A stretch of DNA of 64,000 bases from contig JAIQDT010000061.1 of NCBI GenBank assembly GCA_021521415.1, positions 248,001-312,000 on the forward strand. Reading direction: 5' to 3'. Position 1 is the first letter of the stretch, and every line of letters starts with the position of its first letter. Under the pieces are notes generated by a model. It was not told where the DNA came from, ran no database searches, and worked only from the letters and a program-made list of their open reading frames with translations. The translations under genes were made by a program, and so were the position numbers. This DNA comes from Bidens hawaiensis (Eukaryota; Streptophyta; Magnoliopsida; Asterales; Asteraceae). Shown here piece by piece: positions 33,516 through 44,334 of this stretch.

Positions 33516-34535
33516 TGTCAGGACCGTCCATCGAGTGAAACCTTAGCAAAAGTTTGACAAGAACACACCGACTCAAATACTCAAAAAACCGATTGAATAT
33601 CCCGGCGGAATCAGGATATTCAGTGATTGAGAATGAGGAATTGTGAACAAATATCAAACACAAAACAGTAAATGATAATCAGTAAAGGCTTATTTAGAGA
33701 CAAAGATTCACTATATTTAATGATACGTCAAAGGTACACTGAATGGAATGTCTAGGGTTTTGTGTGACGGCGGCCATTTTTCGTAATCAGTGAATGCCTG
33801 CCAATTCCGTCTCGAAATCTGTTCCCTAAAGGTACCCTAGGACCTATATTTATAGACTCTGACTTTCCTTCCATAAGTCCTAGTCATTACATAATGAAAT
33901 ATAAATCTAATACAAGTGTTTCAGTCCTCGAGCAAGGTACATACCTTGCTTGAGCAAACTTCCTATACTAGGTGTGCTCGATGAGTGTCTTCGAGCAAAC
34001 TTTACTTAGAATATATTCTCTTTCGAAGAATAAATATTCCCTTCAAGTAAGCTTCATTCCTCTTGACTTGTCCATGATTTGCTCGAACTAGTCCATCGAG
34101 CAAGCTCATTCTTCTTGATGTCTTCAGCTTTTCTTATTCAGCAATCTTTAGCATGCTCGGATGTAAATCTTGCTCGGTAACTGAACTGTGCTCGAAATTT
34201 TTGCTTAGATTCACGTGACATCCTCTTATTGCATCCATGCTCGTCCCCATGTGCTCGATCATCCTGTGCTCGCAACACTTGGCTGGAACATGTATGATCA
34301 AGCTGTTTACTCGATTGGCAATCCATGCTCAATAGAAGAATACTCTTGCTTGTTGAAGTGTAGCTTGCTCGAAGCCTTCAACACTTAGAAGAATCAACCA
34401 TTTAAGGTTCAGAACCTTGCTCGAAGTAGTAAAGACCATGCTCGATCATCTGGGCTTGCTCGTATTCCATACTTAACCGTTCTCTGAGGAGGTTGAGAAG
34501 ATTCCAATCTTCCTTATCAAAAATCCAACCCAACA
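33516..34535 (-). repeat. 5' LTR of the Sirevirus-like element
   Basis: 1020 bp; plus-strand ends TGTCAGGACC and AACCCAACA. It pairs with 8179-9158. It contains ten exact GCTCGA/TCGAGC hexamers plus several one-base variants between about 33925 and 34470. The neighbouring Tat sequence GTAAGTTTG resumes at 34536. Confidence 0.93.
33845..33854 (-). promoter_or_regulatory. LTR TATA box of the Sirevirus-like element
   Basis: TATAAATATA on the minus strand, downstream (in element direction) of the GCTCGA array. The equivalent place in the other LTR (about 8480) is degraded. Confidence 0.55.
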
Positions 34536-35853
34536 GTAAGTTTGATCAGCAACATTGGACTCCCCTGAAGAAAACTCCGTTGGAAATACTAACCAATGAA
34601 ATATCAAGTTCTGGAAGCCTCAACCAATGACCAGGCGGGTGAACCTAAAACTGAACAAGCACTGCTTGTTTCATGAAGACATTGGGCATGACACGAATGA
34701 ATGTGTAAGCCTAAGGAATGAAATTGAATCCACCATCAAATCCGGAAAGCTTGAACACTTACTCAAAAGCGTGCGGCAAGGTCCGCGAAAGAACGTGGCT
34801 CCCGCGGACCCCAAGAAAGCAGATAAAAGACTTGAACGTTCATATGATTCAAGGGGGACCTACTCAGAAGTACAAGCAGATAGAGGCAGATGAAGATGAA
34901 TGGAAAAGTGCACCTGTGATTTTCTTAAGAGTAAAAGGGGGTGCATGCATGAAGCAACCATTAATCATCACAGCTTCGGGCACTATCGGTCCCAATATGT
35001 TTTCTTTGACACTGGGAGTACATACGATATCATGTACGAACAATGCTTTGAACAGCTGGACAACAAAGACAAAGCAAAATTGAAGACTGTGCACATCCCA
35101 GTTTCTGGATTTGGGTATAAAGTTATGCACCCCAAAGGGGTCATGACTTTCTCAGTCACACTTAGTGACGGAATGCATACGCGGACCGAGGATATTGAGT
35201 TCCTCGTTCTACCCGCAAGATCTAAGCATGACATCATCTTAGGCCGAGAAGCGATTGGCGAATTTAATGCTAATCCTTCCAGGGCACATGGTGCTATTGG
35301 GATACCCACAAGGACTAGGATAGCCATTATCCGGGTCAGCAAACACTGTTATGCGACCGAGTGGTCGAAGCCCACAAAGGTCCCCAGTAAGACAGTGCGG
35401 ATAGTGCCAGAGAAACATAGTATTAACCCAAAGTACCTAGAGCAGAGTGTCACAATCGGCGAAACAATCTCAGAAACAGTGCGGGTTTTCTTGAAACAAT
35501 TGCTTTCAAATAATATGGATATTTTCGCTTGGACACCTTCAGACATGACAGGCGTCCAGCGAGAAATATCAGAACATCGACTACGGGTCAATCCAGCATA
35601 CACTCCGATTATACAAAACAAGAGAAAAATGGGGCTAGAGCAAACAAAAGCTATGAATGAACAACTTCAAGACTTGCTTCATGTAGGGATCATTCACGAG
35701 ATACACTATCAAACCTGGGTCGCCAATCCAGTAATGTTCCTAAAAACAATGGCTCGTGGCGAATGTGTATCGACTTTAAGGACTTAAACAAAGCTTGTCC
35801 TAAAGATTGTTACCCCTTCCCAGAAATTGACCTAAATGCCGATGCGGTAGCAC
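34536..35853 (+). pseudogene. Tat gag C-terminus, protease and start of RT, first copy
   Basis: Continuation of the gag cut at 8178. The knuckle LFHEDIGHDTNEC lies near 34660-34705. Protease FFDTGSTYDIMY with the catalytic DTG is near 35000, followed by HDIILGREAIGEF. The RT N-terminus runs from AWTPSDMTGVQ to a frameshift near 35745, then MCIDFKDLNKACPKDC. The piece stops at 35853, where a LARD-type element begins in the middle of RT. The zinc-knuckle and protease parts are in different frames. The DTG motif is intact here. Confidence 0.85.
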
Positions 35854-37734
35854 TGATATCCTCTAAATTGTACATACTATTATATAAATATTTCCTACAT
35901 TTTTAAGCATACTTGAGCCAAGTTTTTATTGAATGTTATTATTATTTGTTTCATATGTTGGTTAAAAAGATTCTAATTGATAATGAGCTAAAACTTGTAA
36001 ATAATAGCAAATACCAATCGGTTTATTTTATCTAGTCATATTTGATCGATCGGTGCGTTATACATAATTAATTATATTATTACATTATGGTTATATCTTA
36101 TTTATTATCATGAAAATGAGATTTAAATATAATAATGAGTACTAATAATGAAAAAATGAATACAGTACGTTTGACATATATAAGTTGAATCTAAATATTT
36201 GATTTAAATAACGTATGCTTCATAGTTAATTTATTAACCAACAGATTTGAGATGCAGTGGGCCGGCAGCAACTTAGTGGACCGTTAATAGTTTTGTTCAA
36301 CAAAGTAGCCTCTAGATGGTTTATGGGCTAAAAGAAAGAAAAGGGTTTAATACATATTATTATGTGCCGTGGGAATTAAAAAAGGAAAAGAAGACCCTTG
36401 GACGAATTTTTTGGAGCATAGTCGGTTGATTGGGCATGACATAGTATATATATTTATATATTATTATTTGATGGCACTATTGTTTCTTGGAAGGGGGAAA
36501 GAGTCAGACGGAACAAGAAGGCAGCCTCGAAGAGAGAAATTGCAAGGAAGGGGTCACAAGTTTTATTGATTAGAGAGAGTTCGGGTTCAACGCCTACTCA
36601 TCCAAACAATATTTTTATTTGGTTTGAATTTATTGTTTTCGTTATGAATTCATTATTTGAACTTATTTATTTTGGTTTGTTCATGAGTATGGTTGTTGGC
36701 TAAACCCTTAGACCGCCTAGGTTTATGATGAACTTTTGTTGACGTTTGATCTTGGCTTGGGTTTTATTTATCGTTATGGTTTTATGAACTAGTAAAAGGT
36801 TTAATTATATTGAGTTGATCCATATGTGTGCATGAAGTTTTTTTAATTAAGTTTTATTATTTATAGTTGCCTTGATTATTGTTTATCATTATGATAGGTC
36901 GCTATTAGGTCAATTACTTTGTGTTCTTGATTATTTTATGATTGATATGCATTAAGATCATAGGAATAATATTAGTTAATCAAATAAACCTAAGTGTGCT
37001 GCTAACCTAAATAGCTGTAAGGTGCTAGGTTATTAATAGGTCTTTGTTGATCAGGATTGCTAGATTTAGTTCTTTGTAAGGAGTCCGTCTAGGTTTGATT
37101 GATTAACTTTGTCTATCGAGTCAATTGAATATATTAGACTGCCTTTGATTTCCGTGCTGTAAGGTAGGATTTCATATAAAGGAACTAGTTTGTAATTAAT
37201 TAGGTGACCGTAAGGAAACTTGATTTTTAATACTGGTGAGTGTTAAAATTTATTAGAAACCCATAGGTGTCTCTTGAGAAGGGTCAGGGGTTCTATTCGG
37301 GTTTTCTCTTAAGTGTCTATTTTACGATCCCAGTTCCATAACTAAGTATTATCCCGGGTTAATTGATAACTGAAACTTAGGGGATTCTAGCCTAGGTGGT
37401 TGTTTATTATTATCTAAGTTAAATCCAAGTCATAAGTTAAGTCATTTTTAGTTTTATTAATTAGTCTAATTTTAGTTTAAATCTTAGTTTATTAGTAAAA
37501 CCCCCAAAAATAATATAAATAAATAGTCGCGTCTATAGTTGAGTCTAATTAGCTAGTTTACGTAATTTAAAGAGTCTCGTGGGTTCGATAACCGGACTTA
37601 CTTAGCTGTACTAGAGTCGACCGGTTCACTTTCCGGTTAGTAGTTTTAGTTAAGTTAAGAGTTTAGAATTATTAATTAGTGTCTAGATTAGCGTTTATTT
37701 AGTTACTAAATTAATAACTACTTTTAGCACATCA
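35854..37734 (+). repeat. 5' LTR of the LARD-type element
   Basis: The start TGATATCC is set by the break in Tat RT homology; the end CATCA is set by the PBS. Only one copy is in the window, so the boundaries rest on context. AT-rich, without a real ORF. Confidence 0.7.
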
Positions 37735-37740
37735 AGTTTT

Positions 37741-37758
37741 TGGTGCCGTTGCCGGGGA
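37741..37758 (+). other. Primer binding site, tRNA-Asp type
   Basis: TGGTGCCGTTGCCGGGGA starts six bases after the LTR end, the same spacing as in the Athila element. Confidence 0.88.
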
Positions 37759-38042
37759 CTCTTGGCAATTGCGTTATTAGGTTTTATTAGACTTACTTGC
37801 TATATACGTGTTGTTTCTATTTTGTTTTGTCTTTGAGTCGTAGGAGTCTAAGTAGTTTTTATTTTATTATATTTTTCTTTTTTTCTTTTGAGTCTTTTTG
37901 AGTCGTAGGAGTTAGGTTAATATAGTTTAGTTTAATTGCTTTAAATTAGTTTAGTTTTTTTTATGTAATGTATAGTTTATTTCACTATTATCTGGTGCTC
38001 GTGATCCTTTCTCTGTTTAAATTTATCTTTGCAGTGATCTTC

Positions 38043-38597
38043 ATGGAGTGCTACTATGAGCCCAAATTTTGCCCGATATATGATAGTATGGGGAACGTTG
38101 TTGGTTGCAAGGACTCATCTGGTGCAATGATGGATTACATACCACATCCAGAAGAGATATTCATTGATTTCGTGCGTGTCGTTCATAGCATGAATCCAAG
38201 TACACCGCTTGGGGATTCTATGGATGAGTTTCAGTCAGGCTTAAAATGTCGAATACAACTTAGTGAGCCGATGATAGAGTTGGAGGATGTTGGTTTGCAG
38301 AATCAGATGGAGGAGAGTATTCCCACTTGGGAGGACGAGTTTCGAGATGAATTTGGAGAATAGTTAGTGGGCTTAACCGTTATGGATGAGAGAGATTTTA
38401 ACCCCGAAAGTGATATTAGGGAGCTTGAATCATTGTTATTTGGGGAGCCGGTTGAGAAGCTAATTGTCAAAGAAGAATCACATGAGATATTCGAAAAGTT
38501 GAAGAACAAAGAACTGCAACTCATTGTGAAACATCATCCAATACGCGGTAAAGCTGGCAGGTTTTGGGAACGAGTCCGGCTGAAGACTCTTTTATAA
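38043..38597 (+). CDS. Small acidic ORF of the LARD-type element, with one in-frame stop
   Basis: From ATG 38043 (upstream in-frame ATG at 37968 also possible) 106 residues run to TAG 38361-38363, and the same frame continues open for 77 more residues to 38597. The protein begins MECYYEPKFCPIYDSMGN and is acidic (ESIPTWEDEFRDEFGE before the stop, EEPVEKL-like and EESHEIFEKLKNKE segments after it). No domain is recognised; it resembles neither gag, protease nor RT. It is followed 10-30 bases later by GGGGAGGCAACCCGG, a block typical of sequence after the coding region in Athila-type elements. It may be a retained pol C-terminus relic or an acquired ORF. Confidence 0.45.
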
Positions 38598-40205
38598 ACT
38601 TAGCGCTTCAGGGGAGGCAACCCGGTACTATGTTTTCTTTCTATTTTTTTTTTTTATTTTGGTTTTACTTCTTTGTTCTGGCGGGTGTTTCTTCTCTTAC
38701 TTGCAGGTTGTTCCAGGGTTGCTTATGAGATGTTTGATGAGATATGGTTTTAAACAAGTGTGGGGATGCCACTTGCTTCAGGATTGTTGTTTTTGGGCGT
38801 AAGAGATGACGTTATTTGAAGATAGTTTGCTAATCGCATTCGAATTGGAGGGCACGGAATACGACGCACGAGGCATATCGTCAATTTACCAGGGGAGTCT
38901 GTTCCAATTCATGAATTTATTTTTATGTTTTGCATAATTTTATTTGTAATTTCCTTTTTCTCACATTGAGGACAATGTGAAATTTAAGTGTGGGGATGGG
39001 AAATTGATATTTTTTCGGCAAAAATAAAAATAAAAAAAATTTGAAGAAAAAAGAAAGCCTAAAAAAATTGGAAAAAAAATGTCCAAAGAATTTAACAAAT
39101 ATTTTTTGCACTATAATGGAAAATGATAGTATAATCGGGGATTGGTTTTTCAAACTACTAATAATATGAGATAATATAAAAGAAAGCGTACTAAGCATGG
39201 GATGTGTCAGTAGGCCAACTAGTCTTGAAAGGTTTCCTATTGCATATTCTTAACAAACCTAATTAATCTTAGATTTTGTAGGTTCTCATCCTAAGGGGGA
39301 TAGTGAAGCTGAAATTCGATAAGGAATAGAGAGTATTACCATAAGCTGATTACCCTAAGGTGGTGAGAATTAAATACACTTTAAAATTATCACGCCACTC
39401 CGTTTTATGAAAATAAATAAAGAGTGGTGGCGCCCGCCATGTCCAATTTTATACGAGCTTTAGTCTATTAGTTATATATTTATAGGTTAAAGATGCCTAA
39501 GTGCACAATAAAGGAAAAAAAATAAAATGAAAAAATAATAAATAAATAAAATTATTCCAATAATTGGTCAAAAAGAAAAAAAAAAGCAAGAAGAGTGAGA
39601 AAAGTTATGTAATGAAAAATGCCAAAGAAGCATTTTCAAAAATAGAAAAAGAGGCCAAAGTGCACATACTAGATAAGACTGAAAGTTTACGTGTTACCAA
39701 GGGGATGGCGACTCTGAGGATACACTATTGGGGCTCGAAAGTTTCTAGTCAATAAATATTTTTTTAGGAATATATAGGACAAAGTCCAATAATATTTAGG
39801 GCTTGCTCGTACGGCCTCATTTGACCTATCATCCATAATTCCATCTAAGTGTATTTTCTTCTTACCATTAAGAGGTTCTTATCTTACGGTGATATATTGA
39901 ACTAGTTTGCTTCAACTCGATTATTTTTAATTGTCTTTACTATGCTTTATATGGGGTAGGTGGATCTTAACTCCAAAGGTGTGAGACCCATAGGTTTTTG
40001 ATATCACATGAACTTAAATGCTTAATGTGCGTGGAGGCTTGATAGGCTGGTGGCTGAGTTTAAGTGGACAACAATATCGGCAATCGCAATTATTGCGTTT
40101 ATCTGAGCTTTAAAATAACATATATGTTTTTAAGACAATACTTTCCGATTATGATTCCATTGCATAAGTGTTTTTTTTTCAAGGACGAAAAAGATTGAAG
40201 TGTGG
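38598..40205 (+). other. LARD 3' non-coding region
   Basis: AT-rich with no credible gene. Landmarks are GGGGAGGCAACCCGG near 38612, AAGTGTGGGGATGGG near 38987-39001 after GAGGACAATG, AAGTGGACAACAATATCGG at 40060-40078, and CAAGGACGAAAAAG plus GAAGTGTGGGGA at 40179-40208, which would be the PPT. The order of blocks matches 22760-23785 of the Athila element. Confidence 0.65.
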
Positions 40206-40208
40206 GGA

Positions 40209-41560
40209 AGACAGAACCGGAGATTTTCCAAGATTTGACGGTAACGAAACAAGAGTTCGTCACCAACCCCGATCTAGAAAAGCTATTCTTACCCCAGACG
40301 AGTGGTACCAATAGGAACAAATAAGGATGAAAGAGGAGTATGAACGATGGATGAATGCTAACCAGTTACAAGCCCGGACACTGACGTATGATTCACCACC
40401 TCCGTCACCGCCACTGGCGGTTCGACGAACTGAAGATCTGGAAGATAATGTGTCTCAGTCAATCGGTCGTTCACTTACGAAAAGCCAAGGGGAAGAATTT
40501 CCAAAATCAGCGGGTCCCGTCTCACAGGACCCCGCATGATCACAGTCACGGTTCACGAAGGCCGAGAGAAGTCACATATCAGGAAGACGGTTATGCTAGT
40601 GAAGATAGCAAAGAGTATGTCAAGGAAGACACCAGTCGTTCGTGATCATTGGTAAAGCACACTGAATACCACAGTGATGCAGAAGAAGATTTTACCAAAC
40701 CATACCGACCTGCCGCGTTCGCGGAAAAGTTAAAGTTTATTACACGAATAGCTCTGGCTCCTTTCCTAACGAATATCAAAATTCCATGCAACTTGGGAAA
40801 GTACAATGGAATGACAGACCCGAGTGATCATTTGCAAAATTTCACCTCAGTTGGAGGGGTAAGCGGATGGACTCTCCCTTATTGGTGTCACATGTTTGCG
40901 TTAACGCTAACAGGGGCAGCAAGAGAATGGTTTGAAAAGCTTCTTAACCGTCAGATTAAGAGCTGGGATGATTTGGTTGCAAAATTCTCCCAACATTTCA
41001 GTCAGCAGCGCAAGCACACGTAGGATCCCTCTGAAATTTTGAGCGTTATTCGACGAGACAACTAGTCATTGGAAAGTTTCATCACCAGATTCAATAACGA
41101 GAGCTTGAATATTGGTGGAATCAGCAAGGACATGCTCTGAGGGGCATTCAGGGTGAACGCAAAAAGCCCTGAGATGGTCCGCTGCTTGACTGGGAGAGAT
41201 GGTATGCCTCAGACTAGGACGGGATCATGTCCGTGGCCAAGGTCTTTGCAGCCACAGTGAAACTGCAAGGGAGAGAAAAATCAAAACAAGTTACGAATTC
41301 TGAACCCAGAAGTACTAAATCCAGAAAAAAAAAAAAGAAAAGGGTTCAATTTGGTCTAGAATTCAACCCCCGGAAAGTTCTTCCAAGCATTTTGATGCTA
41401 GGTCATTGATCGGGCAAAAATAGAAAGATAGAAAGGCGGGTAAGTTTGATCAGCAAAATTGGACTCCCCTGAAGAAAACTCCGTTGGAAATACTAACCAA
41501 AGAAAATTTCAAGTTCTGGAAGCCTCAACCAATGACCAGGCGGGTGAACCTGAAACTGAA
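40209..41560 (+). pseudogene. Tat gag, second copy
   Basis: Homologous to 7046-8178 plus the segment interrupted there. It starts inside the third 72-bp repeat and retains the 51 bases missing from copy one (about 40266-40316). The gag domain runs about 40649-41150 with SNHL-type DPSDHLQNF and REWFEKL. Breaks: frameshift near 40500, TGA near 40643, TAG near 41021 (KHT then DPSE), TAG near 41062 and TGA near 41139, the last shared with copy one. The N-terminal part and 5' LTR are missing. Confidence 0.8.
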
Positions 41561-42350
41561 CAAGCATTGCTTGTTTCATGAAGACATTGGGCATGACACG
41601 AATAAATGTGTAAACCTATGGAATGAAATTGAATCCACCATCAAATCCGGAAAGCTTGAACACTTGCTCAAAAGCGTGCGGCAAGGTCTGCGAAAGAACG
41701 TGGCTCCCGCAGACCCGAAGAAAGCAGATAAAAGACTTTAACGTTCATATGATTCAAGAGAGACCTACTCGGAAGTACAAGCAGATAGAGGCAGATGAAG
41801 ATGAATGGAAAAGTGCACCTATGATTTTCCCAAGATTAAAAGGGGGTCCATACATGAAGCAACCATTAATCATCACAACACTGTTCGGGCACTATCGGTC
41901 CCAATATGTTTTCTTTGACACTGAGAGAGTACATCCGATATCATGTACGAACAATGCTTTGAACAGCTAGACAACAAAGACAAAGCAAAATTGAAGACTG
42001 TGCACATCCCAGTTTCCGGATTTTGGTATAAAGTTATGCACCCCAAAGGGGTCATGACTTTCTCAGTCACACTTAGTGACAGAATTCATACGCGGACCGA
42101 GGATATTGAGTTCCTCGTTCTACCCGCAAGATCTAAGCACGACATCATCTTACGCCGAGAAGCGATTGGCGACTTTAATGCTAATTCTTCCACGGCACAT
42201 GGTGCTGTTGGGATACCCACAAGGACTGGGATAGCCATTATCCGGGTCAACAAACACTGCTAGGCGACTGAGGGGTCGAAGCCCACAAAGGTCCCTAAAA
42301 AGACAGTGCGGATAGAGCCAGAGAAACATAGTGTTAACCCAATGTACCCA
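41484..42350 (+). pseudogene. Tat gag knuckle and protease, second copy
   Basis: The knuckle LFHEDIGHDTNKC lies near 41570-41610. The protease region is degraded: the FFDT segment (about 41910) lacks the clean DTGST of copy one and is out of frame with the downstream IMYEQ...HDIILRREAIGDF part (41943-42263), where the usual GR has become RR. TAG 42261-42263 ends the piece. It differs from copy one by scattered substitutions and small indels. Confidence 0.8.
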
Positions 42351-43430
42351 GAGTAGAGTATCACAAAATGCGAAACCATCTCAGAAATAGTGCGGGTTTT
42401 CTTGAAACAATTGCTTTCAAAGAATATGGATATTTTCTGGACACCTTCAGACATGACAGGATTCCCGCGAGAAATATCAGAACATCGGCTATGGGTCAAT
42501 CCAGCATACACGACAATTGTACAAAACAAGAGAAAAATGGGGCCAGAGCAACCAAAAGCTATGAATGAACAAGTTCAAGACTTGCTACATGTAAGGGTCA
42601 TTCACGAGATACAGTATCAAACCTGGGTCGCCAATCCAGTAATGTTCCTAAAAGCAATGGCTCGTGGCGAATGTGTATCGACTTTAAGGACTTAAACAAA
42701 GCTTGTCCTAAAGATTGTTACCCCCTCCCAGATATTGACCTAAATTTTGATGCAGTATCACCCTTCAGGTTCAAGTGTTTCTTAGATGCTTACATAGGGC
42801 ACCATCAGATACGTATGGCAGCTTGCGACGAAGATAAAATAACTTTCCGCACAGACCAAGGCACGTTTTGTTACAAAATTATGCCTTTTGGTCAAAAGAA
42901 CGCGGGTGCCACGTACCAGCACTTGATGGAAAATAATTTCTAGGAACAGATCGAAAAAAACCTTGAAGTCTATATGGATGATCTGGTCATCAAAAACACT
43001 TAGGAAGATCAAATGTGAAAAGACATTAAGGATGTCTTTTCTACATTGCGAAAGATCAATATGAAATTGAATCCTCCAAAATGTTCCTTTGGGATGGAAG
43101 AAGGGAAGTTCCTTGGTGTAAACGTGACAGGGAAGGGATTTAAAGCAAACCCGGACAAAGTTCAGGCAATCGCCCGAATGCCTTCCCCATCATTAGTAAA
43201 ACAAGAATAGACGTTGAACGGCAGGTTGGTCCTTGAACAGGTTTCTAGAAAATCACGAAGCCAAATCCTATCCTTTTGTATCCACATTGCGGAATTGCCT
43301 AAATAAGGCACATTTCAAATGGACACCCGAAGCTGAACAAGCCTTCCTCGAAGTAAAGAAGTGTCTTATGGAGCTTCCAACAATGACTGCACCCCAGGAA
43401 GGAGAGCTCCTCACGTTAAACCTATAGGGA
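42351..43430 (+). pseudogene. Tat reverse transcriptase, second copy
   Basis: Open pieces 42390-42695 and 42671-42943 in different frames contain MCIDFKDLNKACPKDCYPLP, FKCFLDAYIGHHQI and MPFGQKNAGATYQ. After TAG 42941-42943 the frame reads VYMDDLVIKN (catalytic box, about 42970). Further stops lie near 43000 and 43015, and a frameshift near 43205. This copy is not interrupted by the LARD, unlike copy one at the equivalent of 42750. Confidence 0.85.
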
Positions 43431-44334
43431 TTCGATATTGCTATAGGAGCAGTCCTCCTGACATATAGGAAAGCAATACAAACACCGATATATTATGTTA
43501 GCAGAACATTGGCGGATGCTGAAACTAGGTACTCAATGTTGGAAAAGTTGGTGTTGGCATTGGTATATGCGGCAAGGAGGTTAAAGCATTACTTCCAAAG
43601 TCATCCCATCAACGTGCTAACTGATTATAAATTAAAAAGTGTACTGGCAAAACCTGAATTGTCTGGTAGGTTGGCCAAATGGGCAATCGAGTTGGGGGAA
43701 CACTCGATTAAGTATAAACTCCCGCGAATAAGGGGCAGGTTTTGGCAGATTTTGTTACAGAAGTTCCGAAAGATAAAATCCAAGAGTGTCTGTACGAACA
43801 GCAATCCCCGATCCCAACAGACGAAAGTCAACGGTGGACCTTGTTCACAGACGGAGCATCAAGCGGGAAGGATCAGGCGCGGGCCTGAAATTAATTAACC
43901 CAGATGGCCAAGAGTTTACTTATGCCATCAAGCTAAACTTCAAGAGTACTAATAATGAGGTAGAATATGAAACCTTCCTAGCCGGTTTGCGGATTGCAAA
44001 GAAATTTGGTGTCAAATTCTTGGAAGCCCGGGTAGATTCTATGCTTATAGCAGGTCAAGTTTCAGGGACTTATGAGGCAAAGAATGACATAATGGCCTCA
44101 TATCTGTCCCAGGCCAAAGCCCTCATGCAGCAATTTACCTCTTGCAAGGTTGTTCATATCAAGAGAAGTCAGAATTGTCCGGCAGATGCATTGAGCAAGC
44201 TAGCAACCACAAGTTTTGAGCACATGGGGAGAGACGTCAGAATCGAGATATTAGACATACCATCCGTTCCTCAGCACAAGATCTTAGTCATCCAAACAGG
44301 AACAAATTCCTGGATGACACCCCTAGTAAATTAA
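43431..44334 (+). pseudogene. Tat RNase H pair (RT-linked RNase H plus second aRNH-type domain)
   Basis: The first domain reads IYYVSRTLADAETRYSMLEK, LVYAARRLKHYF and LTDYKLKSVL (about 43490-43640). A second RNase H follows: FTDGASSGKDQ (about 43845), a frameshift near 43880, NNEVEYETFLAGLRIAKKFG (about 43950-44010) and NCPADALSKLATT (about 44175), ending with TAA 44332-44334. Two RNase H domains in series are diagnostic of the Tat lineage of plant Ty3/gypsy elements. Confidence 0.88.

Larger units (their letters stand above)
8179..34535 (-). mobile_element. Sirevirus-like Ty1/copia element, split by an Athila element
   Basis: Read on the minus strand: 5' LTR (34535-33516), PBS, gag (33406-31544), gag/pol junction (31533-30186), protease and GAG-pre-integrase (30185-29550), integrase and RT (29549-27408), RNase H (27550-26768), a long non-coding spacer, an env-like ORF region (13510-9375), PPT (9170-9159) and 3' LTR (9158-8179). 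An env-like ORF after pol plus long LTRs is the Sirevirus/Maximus layout. Without the nested 10.4-kb Athila the element is about 16 kb, long for the group. It sits in Tat gag. The target duplication cannot be confirmed because the junction at 8179 is deleted. Confidence 0.9.
35854..40205 (+). mobile_element. LARD-type non-autonomous Athila-like element, 3' LTR lost
   Basis: It begins TGATATCC after AGCAC in the Tat RT. A 1.88-kb LTR ends AGCACATCA, then comes a tRNA-Asp PBS, a leader, one small ORF and a long AT-rich 3' region ending in a polypurine block AAGTGTGGGGA. No gag, RT or integrase is present. The PBS, the LTR ends (TGAT...CATCA) and the 3' motifs match the Athila element at 15-25 kb in style, but the LTR sequence differs. 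The expected 3' LTR is absent: Tat gag sequence starts at about 40206. Confidence 0.75.

Noticed and set aside
39564..39755. Lys-rich plus-strand frame (63 residues)
   Set aside because: Encoded by A-rich DNA of the LARD 3' region, with no start context or domain; composition alone explains it.
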